From Alphaproteobacteria bacterium (GTDB lineage Bacteria > Pseudomonadota > Alphaproteobacteria > Sphingomonadales > Sphingomonadaceae): a stretch of DNA of 43,722 bases. The stretch is from positions 1 to 43,722 of the forward strand of contig JAQGLF010000191.1 in the NCBI GenBank assembly GCA_028293025.1. Direction: 5' to 3'. Below are positions 1 through 8,486 of this stretch, one piece after another; within the stretch, counting starts at the first letter, position 1, and every line of letters begins with the position of its first letter. The notes under the pieces are model-generated. The model did no database searches. It had not been told where the DNA came from and was given only the letters and a program-made list of their open reading frames with translations. The position numbers and the translations under genes were made by a program.

Positions 1-186
1 GGTCAGGTGATCTTCGGCGAGATTAGTCCAGACTGCATGCGTGTCCGCGGCAGCGCATCAGACGAGGGTGAGGCGCTGGATAAGGACAACTGGCGGTCCG
101 GCGGCGAAGCCGCAGACGTACTCGAGCGGTACAAGAGGCTTCATTCGATCGTGTTCGGGGAAGCCATGGATCGGCTCGCAGCTTGA
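1..186 (+). CDS. C-terminal fragment of an unrecognised protein (cut by window edge)
   Basis: The first reading frame is open from base 1 to a TGA at 184-186 and encodes about 61 residues with ordinary coding character, starting GQVIFGEISPDC and ending EAMDRLAA. It stops 13 bases before the start of the AbrB-like gene, so the two probably share a transcript. I recognise no domain. Because the start lies outside the window its length is unknown. The downstream neighbours are a small AbrB-type regulator and a P-loop kinase, which hints at a nucleotide-related or regulatory operon, but that is only context. Confidence 0.5.
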   Translation, partial: GQVIFGEISPDCMRVRGSASDEGEALDKDNWRSGGEAADVLERYKRLHSIVFGEAMDRLAA

Positions 187-199
187 GAGAGGTTTTGAC

Positions 200-514
200 A
201 TGCTGACGGTCAAGAATCGGAGTTCCAAGATTTCCCCCGGGGGAGTCGTTACGCTGCCGCTGAGCGCGAGGAAGGCGCTAGGGATGGAGCCGAAAATAGG
301 CGCCCGCGTCACGGTGGCGGTCGATAACCGAACCGTAGTCCTCCACCTGACGAGTGATCGAGCTGGCGCGCGCGTGTCTCCCCGCGGACAGATGGAGATG
401 ATCGGTGAGGCGCGACGGCTGCTTGAGGAGGGAGAGGCCCGGCACTTCTGGCTCGAAGCCGACGACGAACGCCGCGAGGTCGCACTGCACCCCTATAGGG
501 CGAGTGAGGCCTGA
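200..514 (+). CDS. AbrB/SpoVT-type DNA-binding domain protein
   Basis: The 104-residue protein has, at about residues 10-45, the swapped-hairpin AbrB pattern: ISPGGVVTLPLSARKALG, then a glycine-turn and VTVAVDNRTVVL. Family members bind DNA as dimers and act as transition-state regulators or antitoxins. A second, weaker SPRGQ-like segment follows at about residues 57-60 and leads into an acidic helix. I chose the ATG at 200 because the conserved domain starts just after it and the open frame upstream (from 41) overlaps the preceding gene. The stop overlaps the start of the next gene (CTGA), so translation is probably coupled. An antitoxin role is possible, but the partner downstream looks like a kinase and not like a toxin. 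Confidence 0.7.
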   Translation: MLTVKNRSSKISPGGVVTLPLSARKALGMEPKIGARVTVAVDNRTVVLHLTSDRAGARVSPRGQMEMIGEARRLLEEGEARHFWLEADDERREVALHPYRASEA

Positions 515-1164
515 AGCTACTCGCCCTCGACGGACATGACGCGGCCGGCAAGACGACCCTCGCCCGGCAGCTCGCCGATGCCGTGGGGGCACGGTACGTG
601 CGCCCTTTCGGGGGCCAACTTGGTGGCAGGCTGATCGCGGCGTACGAAGCTGGCCGGCATCTGGATACGCTCGCAATCGGGCGCCGCGCTATCCTGTCTC
701 ACTTGCAGGCCGCCGAGCGTGGGGAGCCCCTGATTCTCGACCGGGGCTGGGTGACGGTCGCGACTCTCGTGCCTCGCGAGGTCTTCGCCGCCGGTTGGGA
801 CCTGTGGATACCGTCGGCGCTGTTATGGTGCGACCAAGCGACCACTCTACGCCGACTGCAGTGCCGCGATCGCGGAGACACTGAGCCGGACGACTGGCAC
901 GCTTACTTCCTCTCGGCGTATCTCGACCGCTTCGATCTCCATCCGGGCGGGATTGTGCGGTCGGATCTTGTGGAGGAGCCGGCCTGCCTCGCGGAGCTCA
1001 AGAGGCTCTATGAGGAGGCGGCCCCATTCGAGATGCCGAGATCGCAGCCTGATCTCACATGCTCGTCTGACGAAACGCTGGAATCAACGTCGGATCGGGA
1101 GATCTTGAACGCAGCCGCTGCAGTAAGAACGGTGGAGGCTGATGGACCCGACCGCGCATCGTGA
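511..1164 (+). CDS. Thymidylate-kinase-like P-loop nucleotide kinase, probable CTG start
   Basis: Residues 8-16 read GHDAAGKTT, a Walker A loop of the type seen in thymidylate and related nucleoside monophosphate kinases. A DRGWV segment (like the DR motif of Tmk) follows at about residues 78-82, and RLQCRDRGD at about 113-121 resembles the basic LID region. The enzyme would transfer phosphate from ATP to a nucleotide or related substrate. The first ATG/GTG/TTG in frame (583) lies after the Walker A loop, and a TGA at 505-507 closes the frame upstream. The only start that keeps the loop is therefore CTG at 511, which overlaps the TGA of the AbrB-like gene. About 217 residues is normal for this family. 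The substrate cannot be told from sequence; a real thymidylate kinase is normally a core gene elsewhere. Confidence 0.65.
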   Translation: MKLLALDGHDAAGKTTLARQLADAVGARYVRPFGGQLGGRLIAAYEAGRHLDTLAIGRRAILSHLQAAERGEPLILDRGWVTVATLVPREVFAAGWDLWIPSALLWCDQATTLRRLQCRDRGDTEPDDWHAYFLSAYLDRFDLHPGGIVRSDLVEEPACLAELKRLYEEAAPFEMPRSQPDLTCSSDETLESTSDREILNAAAAVRTVEADGPDRAS

Positions 1165-1270
1165 ACGGTACTACGCGGAGGTTGCAGCGGGCGTTGCCTT
1201 CCGCCACCCGAAAGCATCAGCGTGGTCATATTGCTGGATCCCCGCTGCATGTGCACGGGCTCGATCCTGA
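1142..1270 (+). pseudogene. Truncated start of a third operon gene
   Basis: An ATG at 1142 overlaps the end of the kinase gene and opens a frame beginning MDPTAHRERYYAEVAAGVAF. The first 29 residues look like a normal cytosolic protein. The frame then becomes Cys/Ala/Arg-rich and stops at 1268-1270, where the sequence enters the region leading to the left island junction. I read this as a gene whose 3' part was removed by recombination. The family is not recognisable from so short a piece. A genuine 42-residue protein cannot be ruled out. Confidence 0.4.
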
Positions 1271-1390
1271 TCGCCGGCCTCCCCCTTGTAACGATGGCGG
1301 GGATACGACCTGCGGCATCAACCACGTCGAATCCTCGCCGGATTGTGTATTTTTCGCGAATGCGGTCCGAAATCCGCCGGCCCGCTATCG

Positions 1391-1610
1391 GCCACGAGCG
1401 GACGTCCCGAGCTGGCAAACTTCCGCTTGGGGCCACTTATTTTGGTCGCGGCGAGTTAGGCCAGAAGCCGGCCTTCCCGTGCGGACAAATGGTCTCTCGG
1501 CCTCAAATGGTGGGAAGGCCCCTGCAAGCCTCGGAAATGCGGCCGCTATTCCAACCCTATCGAAGAGACGTATAATCGCACATAAGTCATTGAAATCGCT
1601 GGCGCGCCAT
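1391..1610. repeat. tRNA-Arg-proximal repeat, copy 1 (left island junction)
   Basis: This stretch resembles 27562-27775 and 31667-31858. Shared landmarks are GGCCACGAGCG (copies 1 and 2), GCGGACAAAT followed by GTCTCTCGG (copies 1 and 2), CTGCAAGCC.CGGAAAT (all three) and the 17 bases AAGTCATTGAAATCGCT (all three). Positions 1584-1608 match 31834-31858 exactly over 25 bases, ending in the acceptor end of tRNA-Arg. I interpret it as an attachment-site remnant. The rest of 1271-1680 holds no gene I can support. Confidence 0.75.
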
Positions 1611-1680
1611 GCAGTCTGGTGCGAACCCGTCTCTGGCGCGATTCCCTGATATGTGCTTCGGCGAGCGCGGTGCAGAAGCC

Positions 1681-2106
1681 TTAGGCGAACGCCTTCACCT
1701 CAGGCCATTCCGCGACCGGCGTGAGCGGCGCGACGGCATGTAAGGCCCTTCCCGCCGGTCAGAAGCGGGAAGCTTTCCAGCCCGATGGCCGCCAGGCCGT
1801 CGTACACGTCAAACGCCGTGCGCTTCACCTCATCGAAGCCGAGCCCTTCGTCGCGGTCCAGGTCGATCGAGATGCGGTCCGGCTTCTTGACATCGGGCAC
1901 GCGGCTACCCCATCCGTGAAATTCGACCCGTCTCGGCGGCGACGCAGGCGAGCATGTAGGCGACGGTCGCCAGGTTGGATCGCGATCTGCGTCCGGTAGC
2001 CGTCGTATTTGAGTTCGTGAATCCAACTCGCGCCCTCTGGCGCCTCGTCGGCGAGGCAGGGCTCCATCGGCGGTACGTAGGCCACGCGGGAGACGAGGGT
2101 CGTCAC
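1681..2106 (-). pseudogene. ligD: Decayed DNA ligase D (LigD) fragment
   Basis: Three pieces in different minus-strand frames match parts of LigD, the bacterial non-homologous end-joining ligase. From 2106 there is MEPCLADEAPEGASWIHEL followed by KYDGYR, the ligase adenylation motif KxDGxR. Then comes a polymerase-domain piece with WGSRVPDVKKPDRI, DLDRDEGLGF and LGLESFPLLTGGKG. Near 1740-1684 a third piece reads VAPLTPVAEWPEVKAFA. The ligase piece joins the polymerase piece with most of the ligase domain missing, and frameshifts separate the pieces. It cannot make a working enzyme. No ku gene is visible nearby. Confidence 0.75.
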
Positions 2107-2183
2107 CGGACGGAATTGCTTCTGAGGCCGAGCGGTTCCTCGCGTCCGCCTTCTGTCAGCGAATCAAATGCACGAAGCCACCC

Positions 2184-2537
2184 TTAGACGTGGCACACGC
2201 GCGACTTCGGATCGCCCCTCACCGTAACGTGCGCCGCATTGATCAGCCTTCCCAGCCGCGCCCCCGCGAGACTGACGCGCTCCTTGGCCGTACTCGTGAC
2301 TCCGGAATGGTAAGCGGCGTCGAGTGTGAAGGGGCCGGCGCCATTGCCGATCGGTAGGCCATAAGCGACGCTTTGGGCAAACCTGGAGCTCTCACTCAGC
2401 CAAATGGCGGGGTCGGCATCGCCGGTCAACGCGGGCGGCACATTGGTCAACGCTGCGGCTGCCGTGATCGCTGATGCGGCGTCTTTCGCGCGGCCAAGGG
2501 CATCGTCCCAGACGGAGTGGAGATTGCCGCTCCGGGC
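2184..2537 (-). pseudogene. C-terminal fragment of an S1/P1-type nuclease
   Basis: The minus strand encodes NLHSVWDDAL, the zinc-site segment typical of S1/P1 nucleases (usually NLHxVWDxxL). A region reading WLSESSRFAQSVAYGLP follows, then LDAAYHS and ERVSLAGARLGRLIN, all characteristic of the C-terminal half of that family. The N-terminal half, with the first zinc ligand Trp, is absent: to the left in protein terms the reading frame runs into the antisense of an Ig-like gene. The piece is therefore a remnant joined to unrelated DNA near 2526-2540. The continuous frame up to 3104 is an artefact of that junction. Confidence 0.65.
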
Positions 2538-2915
2538 GTCGATCCCCATCAGACCGGCACCGCGCCTGACGGTTCCGCGACCGGAACGATCGTTATCACG
2601 CCTTCCGATCAGTACGGCAATCTCGTCGGCCCCGGCCGCGGCGATGGCCTGACCCTGACGGGCGGCGCCGGGACGACGATCACCGGCGATCCGGTCGACA
2701 ATGGCGACGGTACCTACACCGTCCCCGCGCAATGGGACCCGACGAGCGGCCCGGTCCTCATCGTCGGCCAGCCGGACCGGCCACCCGTCGTCGTCACACG
2801 CCCCGGAGGCGGCGAAGATCATGGGGGCGGGGGCCGGCGCTATTGCTGGTGGTGCTTCCTGCTGTGGCTCCTGCTCATCCTGGTGCTGATCTTCCTGCTT
2901 TTCCTCCGGCGGTAA
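2517..2915 (+). pseudogene. C-terminal remnant: Ig-like domain plus membrane anchor
   Basis: From about 2540 the plus strand encodes a filamin/bacterial-Ig-like domain (ITPSDQYGNLVGPGRGDG, then DNGDGTYTVPAQWD), a Pro/Gly-rich linker (RPGGGEDHGGGGRR), and a strongly hydrophobic C-terminal helix WWCFLLWLLLILVLIFLLFL ending in Arg-Arg. That is the layout of the end of a large surface or secreted protein anchored by its C-terminus. No plausible N-terminus exists: upstream the same frame closes at 2472 and the DNA belongs to the S1/P1 nuclease fragment on the other strand. I call it a truncated gene. A short GTG-started protein from 2517 (132 residues) is formally possible. Confidence 0.55.
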
Positions 2916-3434
2916 GGGCTGAAGCGGCCCGCCTTTGCCTGGCGCGACGATGAACAGACCGATGCAGGCGCCGGCCATGCGCCGAGGCCGAGGTCGCGCG
3001 GGCTCAAAGTGCTGGTCGTGATCTGGTGCGAGCAGCACGGTCGAGCCGAGCGTACCGGTAAGGCGGGAGGCGAGCACCCAGGCGTCGTCCTCGTCCCAAC
3101 TCACCCCGAGACTCGTAGTGGCGAGCGCTCAGCGAGCTGCGAGCGGTGTCTGCCTTACCCCGGTGCGGGGCGGCGCCCCGTTTCATAAGGTCCGTTATCG
3201 ACTTTTACTTTTCGCGCTGAAGTTGGTGGAAGTCGGTTTCCGGACTCTTTTGGCGCCGGAGAATGAGGCTGGGGTTCGGCGCATTGTATCGGCCTGAGTG
3301 GATTTCTCGGAACCGCTGCGGCCGCTGCGAGAAGGGTTCGGTCCAGGTCAGCATAGGTTTCGACAAGTTTGCGGCACCGGACGTAGTTGCGTCGCAATCA
3401 ATTGCGAAGAGGCGGCTGGCGGTTTAGGGCCAAA
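2916..3434. other. Intergenic/decayed stretch without a supported gene
   Basis: Short open frames exist on both strands, for example a minus-strand stretch reading AWVLASRLTGTLGSTVLLAP near 3084-3025, but none has a recognisable domain, a ribosome-binding site and a sensible length together. I see this as further debris of the decayed left end of the island plus the 3' flank of the TonB receptor gene. Confidence 0.5.
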
Positions 3435-5735
3435 TCAAAAGCCCGTTTTGAACGTCAGGCCAAACGTCCGCGGCGGACGAATATCTGCATAGAACAAGGT
3501 CGGATCTCCGGATGGTTCGTGGAACGAAAAGGGATATCGAAAGCCGCCGGTATAAATGACCGCGTTGGTAATATTCCGCATCCAGGCGCTGATTTCGAAC
3601 GGCCCATGCGCGAACGTCACGTTGGCGTCGAACGATGCATAGCCATCATCGCGCCCAGTCGAGATGAAGTCGGGACTGAGGAACATGGCTGAGGCGAAGC
3701 GCATGACTGCGCTGGGTATGATCCGATCCCCCTTGCCCAGCATGAATTCGCGGCGGTAGCTGACGGAGCCCGACCATCGCGGCGCATGGGGCAGCGGCTT
3801 GCCTGAGCAATCCACGGGCTGAGTGGTGACGACCGGGCTGAGCGTCGTGAATGGCCCCAAGGCGCAAGTCGTCGCGACGGCCGAATAACCGAGCCGCGCA
3901 AAGGGCCCGGCGTTCGCGACGACGTAGCTAAAGGCATCGTAGCGGGTGTGGAGATATTCGATGTTCGCGCGGAGCGTGCTCGCCCCGATCCGGCTAACGA
4001 CGTCGAGGTTTAGGCCATAGAGCGTAGCCTCGGCCGCATTTGTCGTAAGCAAATTTACTCCGCCGCTGGGCAGAGTGCCCAAAAAACGTTCCTGCTTGTT
4101 GTGATAACGATAGTAGAAGGCTTCGAGATTGACTTGCAGTCGGTTTGTCAGGAACGAGTTTCGCAATCCTAGGGACAAGGCGGTGATCGTCTCCGGCTTA
4201 AATGTGTTGTTGGGAAACGGGACGCTCGGGAAGAATCCGCCTGCTTTGTAGCCCGTTGCCAAGGTCCCGAAGAGCATGTGGCGGTTTGTAAGGTCGTGCT
4301 CGGCCCCAACTCTGAATGAAATATTATCGTCTGTGCGGCGGCCAAAATTGTTGATCGTTGCGGGAGCGGGAAGTGTAGCAATCGTGAGTCCGTCCTGCGT
4401 CTTGTTATCGTGCGAGTAGCGCAGCCCGCCGATTACGCGCCACGACTTGGCCAGGATCACACTCGCTTCTCCAAACAGGGCGTAACTGTTCGTTCCCAAG
4501 CGGGTGATTACATGGCTTTGCTGGATTGGCCGGGCGAGCGCAGTATAGTCCTGGGTCTGATCCTCCCTGAAATAATAGGCGCCGATAAGCCAATTTGGTC
4601 CCGTCCCTTCATGCGCAAGCCGCACTTCGTAGCTCTGTTGCTCCGCCGTCTCGATCGGCAGAAAATAGAAGCCCGGCTGATAGGTAAGGGTGGTTGGCCG
4701 GGTATTCCGATAGGCGGGAATGAAGGTCAGTGTCGCCTTGCCTAAATTGAGGTTCAGCTCGGCGCTCACAGCATAAATGTCGGTGTCCACGAATCCGTTA
4801 GTCAGGATGTCGTCTGGCCCGAGAATCGCGGCTTGTGGCGGCGGCGCCTGGCTCGGACCTGTCCATGCATCGGCAGGAACGGCTTGGCGTCTCGACCGGA
4901 AGGCGGCGGCCGAGCCCAGCCCCTCGGCATGGACAAATTCGCCGACCAGCAGCACCGACAGATCGGCGGCGGGAGCCCACAGGGCTGTCAGGCGCGCTGC
5001 AACATCGTCCTGGTCGTTATAGCCATCGGTCAGGTAACCCCGATGATTGATATATTGTGCCGCCGCGCGAATCGACAGCGTCTCGCCAAGCGGAACGGTC
5101 ATCGCGCCCGAGACCCTGATGAGATCGAAATTTCCAACGTCGACGGACATGTCTGTCGACAGGCGGCCATCCGGCCGACGGGTGATCAGGTTTATCGCGC
5201 CGCCGCTGGCGTTGCGGCCGTAAAGCGTACCCTGAGGGCCCTTGAGCACCTCGACCCTTGCCAGGTCGAAGAAAATCGGCCCGACGCCGTTCGGTCGAGA
5301 GATAAACACACCGTTGATGTTGTAGGCGATGGAGCTGTCTGCAGTAGCGTCGGTCGCAAGGCTGCCGACGCCGCGAATATAAGTTGAAATGTTCTGACCC
5401 GACGATGCCGAGCTCAGGCCGGGGACGAGGTTTTGCAGGTCCGCCACCCTGGTAACACCTGCTTCAGCAAGGGCGCTGCCATTGAGCACCTCGATTGCCA
5501 ACGAGGATCGTTGGACCGACTCAGGCCGGCGGTTGGCAGTAACGACGATGTCCTGCAACCCCTTGCTTGCTCTCGTTGAGGATGTCGCCGCCGGCGAGGC
5601 CCCGGCTTCGTCCCGTGAGGTGTCTGCGCCGGCGCTGTTGGTCTTTGCCGCGTCGCCCGCATGCTCTGCCGCGGCCGGCGCGACCAGGGCAACCGCGACT
5701 AGCGACGTCAATATGGCTGCAATACAGTGATTCAT
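3435..5735 (-). CDS. TonB-dependent outer-membrane receptor
   Basis: The 766-residue protein starts with a signal peptide (hydrophobic core LTSLVAVALVAPAAA, residues 9-23), followed by an Ala/Ser-rich spacer. A TonB box-like DIVVTANRR lies at residues 62-70, then comes a plug domain with VADLQNLVPGLS, STYIRGVG and LKGPQGTLYGRNASGGAIN. The remainder is a long beta-barrel that ends in aromatic-Lys-Thr-Gly-Phe, as usual for an outer-membrane barrel. Such receptors import scarce substrates (siderophores, vitamins, glycans) with energy from TonB-ExbBD. The start has a good GGGGGAG site. The gene is divergent from the SDR gene, so it may serve the product or substrate of that cluster. No FecI/FecR-type sigma pair is nearby and the substrate is unknown. 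Confidence 0.93.
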   Translation of the reverse strand: MNHCIAAILTSLVAVALVAPAAAEHAGDAAKTNSAGADTSRDEAGASPAATSSTRASKGLQDIVVTANRRPESVQRSSLAIEVLNGSALAEAGVTRVADLQNLVPGLSSASSGQNISTYIRGVGSLATDATADSSIAYNINGVFISRPNGVGPIFFDLARVEVLKGPQGTLYGRNASGGAINLITRRPDGRLSTDMSVDVGNFDLIRVSGAMTVPLGETLSIRAAAQYINHRGYLTDGYNDQDDVAARLTALWAPAADLSVLLVGEFVHAEGLGSAAAFRSRRQAVPADAWTGPSQAPPPQAAILGPDDILTNGFVDTDIYAVSAELNLNLGKATLTFIPAYRNTRPTTLTYQPGFYFLPIETAEQQSYEVRLAHEGTGPNWLIGAYYFREDQTQDYTALARPIQQSHVITRLGTNSYALFGEASVILAKSWRVIGGLRYSHDNKTQDGLTIATLPAPATINNFGRRTDDNISFRVGAEHDLTNRHMLFGTLATGYKAGGFFPSVPFPNNTFKPETITALSLGLRNSFLTNRLQVNLEAFYYRYHNKQERFLGTLPSGGVNLLTTNAAEATLYGLNLDVVSRIGASTLRANIEYLHTRYDAFSYVVANAGPFARLGYSAVATTCALGPFTTLSPVVTTQPVDCSGKPLPHAPRWSGSVSYRREFMLGKGDRIIPSAVMRFASAMFLSPDFISTGRDDGYASFDANVTFAHGPFEISAWMRNITNAVIYTGGFRYPFSFHEPSGDPTLFYADIRPPRTFGLTFKTGF

Positions 5736-5810
5736 GTGCTCCCCCCACGGACTATCTTACCTGTTTTTTTCCTCACCGTTCACTCTTTTTAGGGGCGGCG
5801 AACTCTATTC

Positions 5811-5840
5811 TTGTCAAATTATCTCCGCAACAGACATATT
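5811..5840 (+). promoter_or_regulatory. Possible sigma-70-type promoter for the SDR gene
   Basis: TTGTCA at 5811-5816 and CATATT at 5835-5840 are separated by 18 bases. They sit in the AT-richer divergent region, 78 bases before the SDR start. Spacing and -35 match are good, the -10 is moderate. The same region must also hold the receptor's promoter on the other strand. Confidence 0.35.
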
Positions 5841-5917
5841 CCCTAGCCAACCTGGGAATAAAGGTTGATTGTGTGGAGTTATTTGCGTCAATTTCACGAG
5901 CCGAGCCGAGGAAATTG

Positions 5918-6847
5918 ATGTCGCTTTATGCCCTGATCAAGCCAGACGGTCCTTCGGGATTCGGCTACGGATCGACAGCCGAGGAGGTCACCGCCGGGCT
6001 GTCGTTGGCGGGGAGGCGCATCTTGATCACCGGCTGCAACTCCGGCCTGGGCCACGAATCCCTGCGGGTGCTGGCGTCGCGGGGATGTCATGTCGTCGGC
6101 ACCGCCCGAAGCCAAGAGGTGGCACGCAAGGCCTGCGCGCCGATGGAGGGCAGGGCTCTCGGACTGGCATGCGATCTTTCGGATCCTGAATCGATCCGGG
6201 CGTGCGTGGCTCGGCTGCAACGGCTTGAGCTCAAGCTCGACGCGATCGTCTGCAACGCCGGGATCATGGCCCTGCCCAGCCTGCAGCGGGTTTGCGGTTA
6301 CGAGAGCCAGTTCTTCATCAACCATATCGGCCACTTCATGCTCGTCACCGGATTGCTCGAGAATCTCGCGGAGGACGGCCGGGTCGTGGTCGTCAGCAGC
6401 GCCGCCTATCGGCTGGCGGGACTCAATGGCATCGATGTGGATAACTTACGCGGCGAGAACGGCTACCGGCCCGTGAAGGCCTACGGGCAGTCGAAGCTGG
6501 CCAACCTGCTGTTCGCCAAGGCGCTCGCCCGGCGATTCGAGGGGACTGAGCGAACGTCCAACGCCGTCCACCCGGGCATCAGCATGACCACCAACCTCAT
6601 TCGCAACGTCGCCGTACCGAATTTCTTGAAAGCCGCCATGACGGGTCTACTGACGCCGCTTGCGCTCAAGACCGTCTCACAGGCAGCGGCGACCCAATGC
6701 TACGCGACGGTGCATCCGGCGATGCGCGGTGTCTCGGGCAGCTACTTGGCGGATTGCAACATCGCCAGGTTGCACCCGGGCGCGAACGACGAGGCCGATT
6801 CGCTGCGTTTGTGGGAGGCGTCCGAACGAATTGTAGCTGGCATTTGA
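5918..6847 (+). CDS. Short-chain dehydrogenase/reductase (SDR)
   Basis: This 309-residue NAD(P)-dependent oxidoreductase has the cofactor glycine motif TGCNSGLG at residues 38-45, NAG at 113-115, the catalytic Ser around 160-161 (VVSSAAYR) and YGQSK with Tyr189/Lys193. The overall pattern (NHIGHFMLVTGLL, NAVHPGI) is that of the retinol-dehydrogenase/WW-oxidoreductase-like SDRs, which oxidise or reduce lipophilic alcohols, aldehydes or ketones. I chose ATG 5918 because GAGGAAA lies just ahead of it. The frame upstream of it runs through the divergent promoter region. It lies at the head of a same-strand run with a LuxE/LuxC-like pair, so a role in reducing or oxidising the same metabolite is a reasonable inference. 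Confidence 0.88.
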   Translation: MSLYALIKPDGPSGFGYGSTAEEVTAGLSLAGRRILITGCNSGLGHESLRVLASRGCHVVGTARSQEVARKACAPMEGRALGLACDLSDPESIRACVARLQRLELKLDAIVCNAGIMALPSLQRVCGYESQFFINHIGHFMLVTGLLENLAEDGRVVVVSSAAYRLAGLNGIDVDNLRGENGYRPVKAYGQSKLANLLFAKALARRFEGTERTSNAVHPGISMTTNLIRNVAVPNFLKAAMTGLLTPLALKTVSQAAATQCYATVHPAMRGVSGSYLADCNIARLHPGANDEADSLRLWEASERIVAGI

Positions 6848-6962
6848 GCCATATCTTGCATCCTTCGGGCAGACGTGGGCTCGAGCTGAGCCGGTCCGCC
6901 CGATTGCGGATTTCACTGGCGCCGGAGCGAACGGCCCGGTTTGATTGGGGGAAGCGTGAACC

Positions 6963-8390
6963 ATGCGTGACTTCATTACGGCGCTCATCAGCTTCATTTG
7001 GGCCTTGCTGCTTTATTGTGTGCAGCGGATCGCCAAATTACTGGGCGGGCCGGGAGATCTGGTCGATCCCAAGAACCCGCCGCCTCCGGGCGCGGTGGGA
7101 CCTTGGCCGCGGTCACTGACCGGCCTTTTCTACCGATCCGGGAGGCGCCTTTTCGAAAGGCTGAGTGATCCGGCCGCAGTGCTCTTCCTCGCCCTGGACG
7201 AATGCCTAACCAAGCTGGCCGCGTGGGCCTTTCCGCTGCCGCCTGACTCGAGGCGCTATCGCCACGAGACGCCGAATCGGCTGTGGCACCAGCTGCAGCT
7301 CACCTATGCGGGGATCGGACCGCAGCGCAGGCTGAGCGTCCAGCAAGCGATGAACACCCGCCACATCTTCATTCTGGTCCGCAACAATCCCGACTTCCTG
7401 CGCATACCGAAGGAGGGCGAGTTAGATCTCGCGGAGTTGATCGAGCGGGCCTACCAGGTCAGCGAGTTCGAGAACATCTGGCGCGTGGAGGGACTCGGCC
7501 ATGTTTACACCCAGCGGACCTGGTCCTTGAAATGGGATGCGAGCGACAGCGCCCACGGCATCCTGACGGAAGGCCAGGCCGTCTGCCTGCCAGAAAAGTC
7601 GCTGACCATGATGCATGCCGGCCTCGGGCTGGGCTTCGCCGAGGCGTTGCTCAAGCGCGTGACTCCCGACACGCCCGTCAAGGAGATGGAGAGGGTGCTG
7701 GTCACCTTCCTCCGCTTGTGCCGGAACAACTCCCGTCCAGGCTATCTCGGTTGCGCGCTCGAATCCCTGGGCTTGGTGACCCGCTGCTTCAACTTTCAGG
7801 TGCTCAGCCTGGTCCAAACCGTCCTTGCCGACCTGGACCCGGTGGCGTGGGAATATTTCTGGAGGGGCGCTGGGCGAGGGACCTATTTCGCACCGGCGCA
7901 TCTGATCCCGCCGCTCTATTCCCCTTGGGTTGCCGCGGATCAGGAGGCGCCGAGCGATCGGGTGCACGAGATCCTCAAGGCCGCGATCGCCTGGCCGGCC
8001 AATATCGTGAACATGCAGACTCCGGAGATATTCCTGGCCTTCATCCGCCGTTACGGTGCCGTTCCTGAGAACAGGAGGGCGATCGCACAGGGCGTCGCCG
8101 CATCCACGACCATGGCCGCGGACATCACGCCGGGCCACAGCGTCATCAAGGCCTATCTGGAATATGTTCCCGACGCGGAGCCGGAGGTGCAGGAACTGTG
8201 GGCCATGCTGGTGCGGGAGCCCGCCGCCAAGGCGATGCACCGATATCAACCGGTCCTGAAGCGGCATGCGATGATGGATCAGGTGTTCCGCTACCAAGAT
8301 CTCGATGCGCTGGTCGACCAGCTAGACCCGCTCACCCCACCAGTGGATGGGCGCGCAGGTGTCGCAAGCGGCGAGGACAGGTCAAACTAG
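6963..8390 (+). CDS. Unknown protein with N-terminal membrane helix
   Basis: The 475-residue protein starts with one hydrophobic helix (about residues 4-24, ITALISFIWALLLYCVQRI), then a Pro-rich linker and a large mostly soluble domain. Noticeable segments are MNTRHIFILVRNNPDF, MMHAGLGLGFAEALLKRVTP, NNSRPGYLGCALESLGLVTR and YFWRGAGRGTYFAP. The last three vaguely recall proteins annotated as DUF1702 near enediyne polyketide genes, but I am not sure of that. GGGGAAG precedes the start. It probably sits on the cytoplasmic membrane. Its place between an SDR gene and a small membrane protein, ahead of the acid-reduction pair, suggests one pathway. Function unknown. Confidence 0.6.
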   Translation: MRDFITALISFIWALLLYCVQRIAKLLGGPGDLVDPKNPPPPGAVGPWPRSLTGLFYRSGRRLFERLSDPAAVLFLALDECLTKLAAWAFPLPPDSRRYRHETPNRLWHQLQLTYAGIGPQRRLSVQQAMNTRHIFILVRNNPDFLRIPKEGELDLAELIERAYQVSEFENIWRVEGLGHVYTQRTWSLKWDASDSAHGILTEGQAVCLPEKSLTMMHAGLGLGFAEALLKRVTPDTPVKEMERVLVTFLRLCRNNSRPGYLGCALESLGLVTRCFNFQVLSLVQTVLADLDPVAWEYFWRGAGRGTYFAPAHLIPPLYSPWVAADQEAPSDRVHEILKAAIAWPANIVNMQTPEIFLAFIRRYGAVPENRRAIAQGVAASTTMAADITPGHSVIKAYLEYVPDAEPEVQELWAMLVREPAAKAMHRYQPVLKRHAMMDQVFRYQDLDALVDQLDPLTPPVDGRAGVASGEDRSN

Positions 8391-8486
8391 CCCTTGATCA
8401 TCGGCGGCCACGCCAACAAAGTAAAGGGAACATTGGCGTGCACCGTCAGGTGGTCGATCGAAAAATGACGGCGAGGAGAGACGAAA

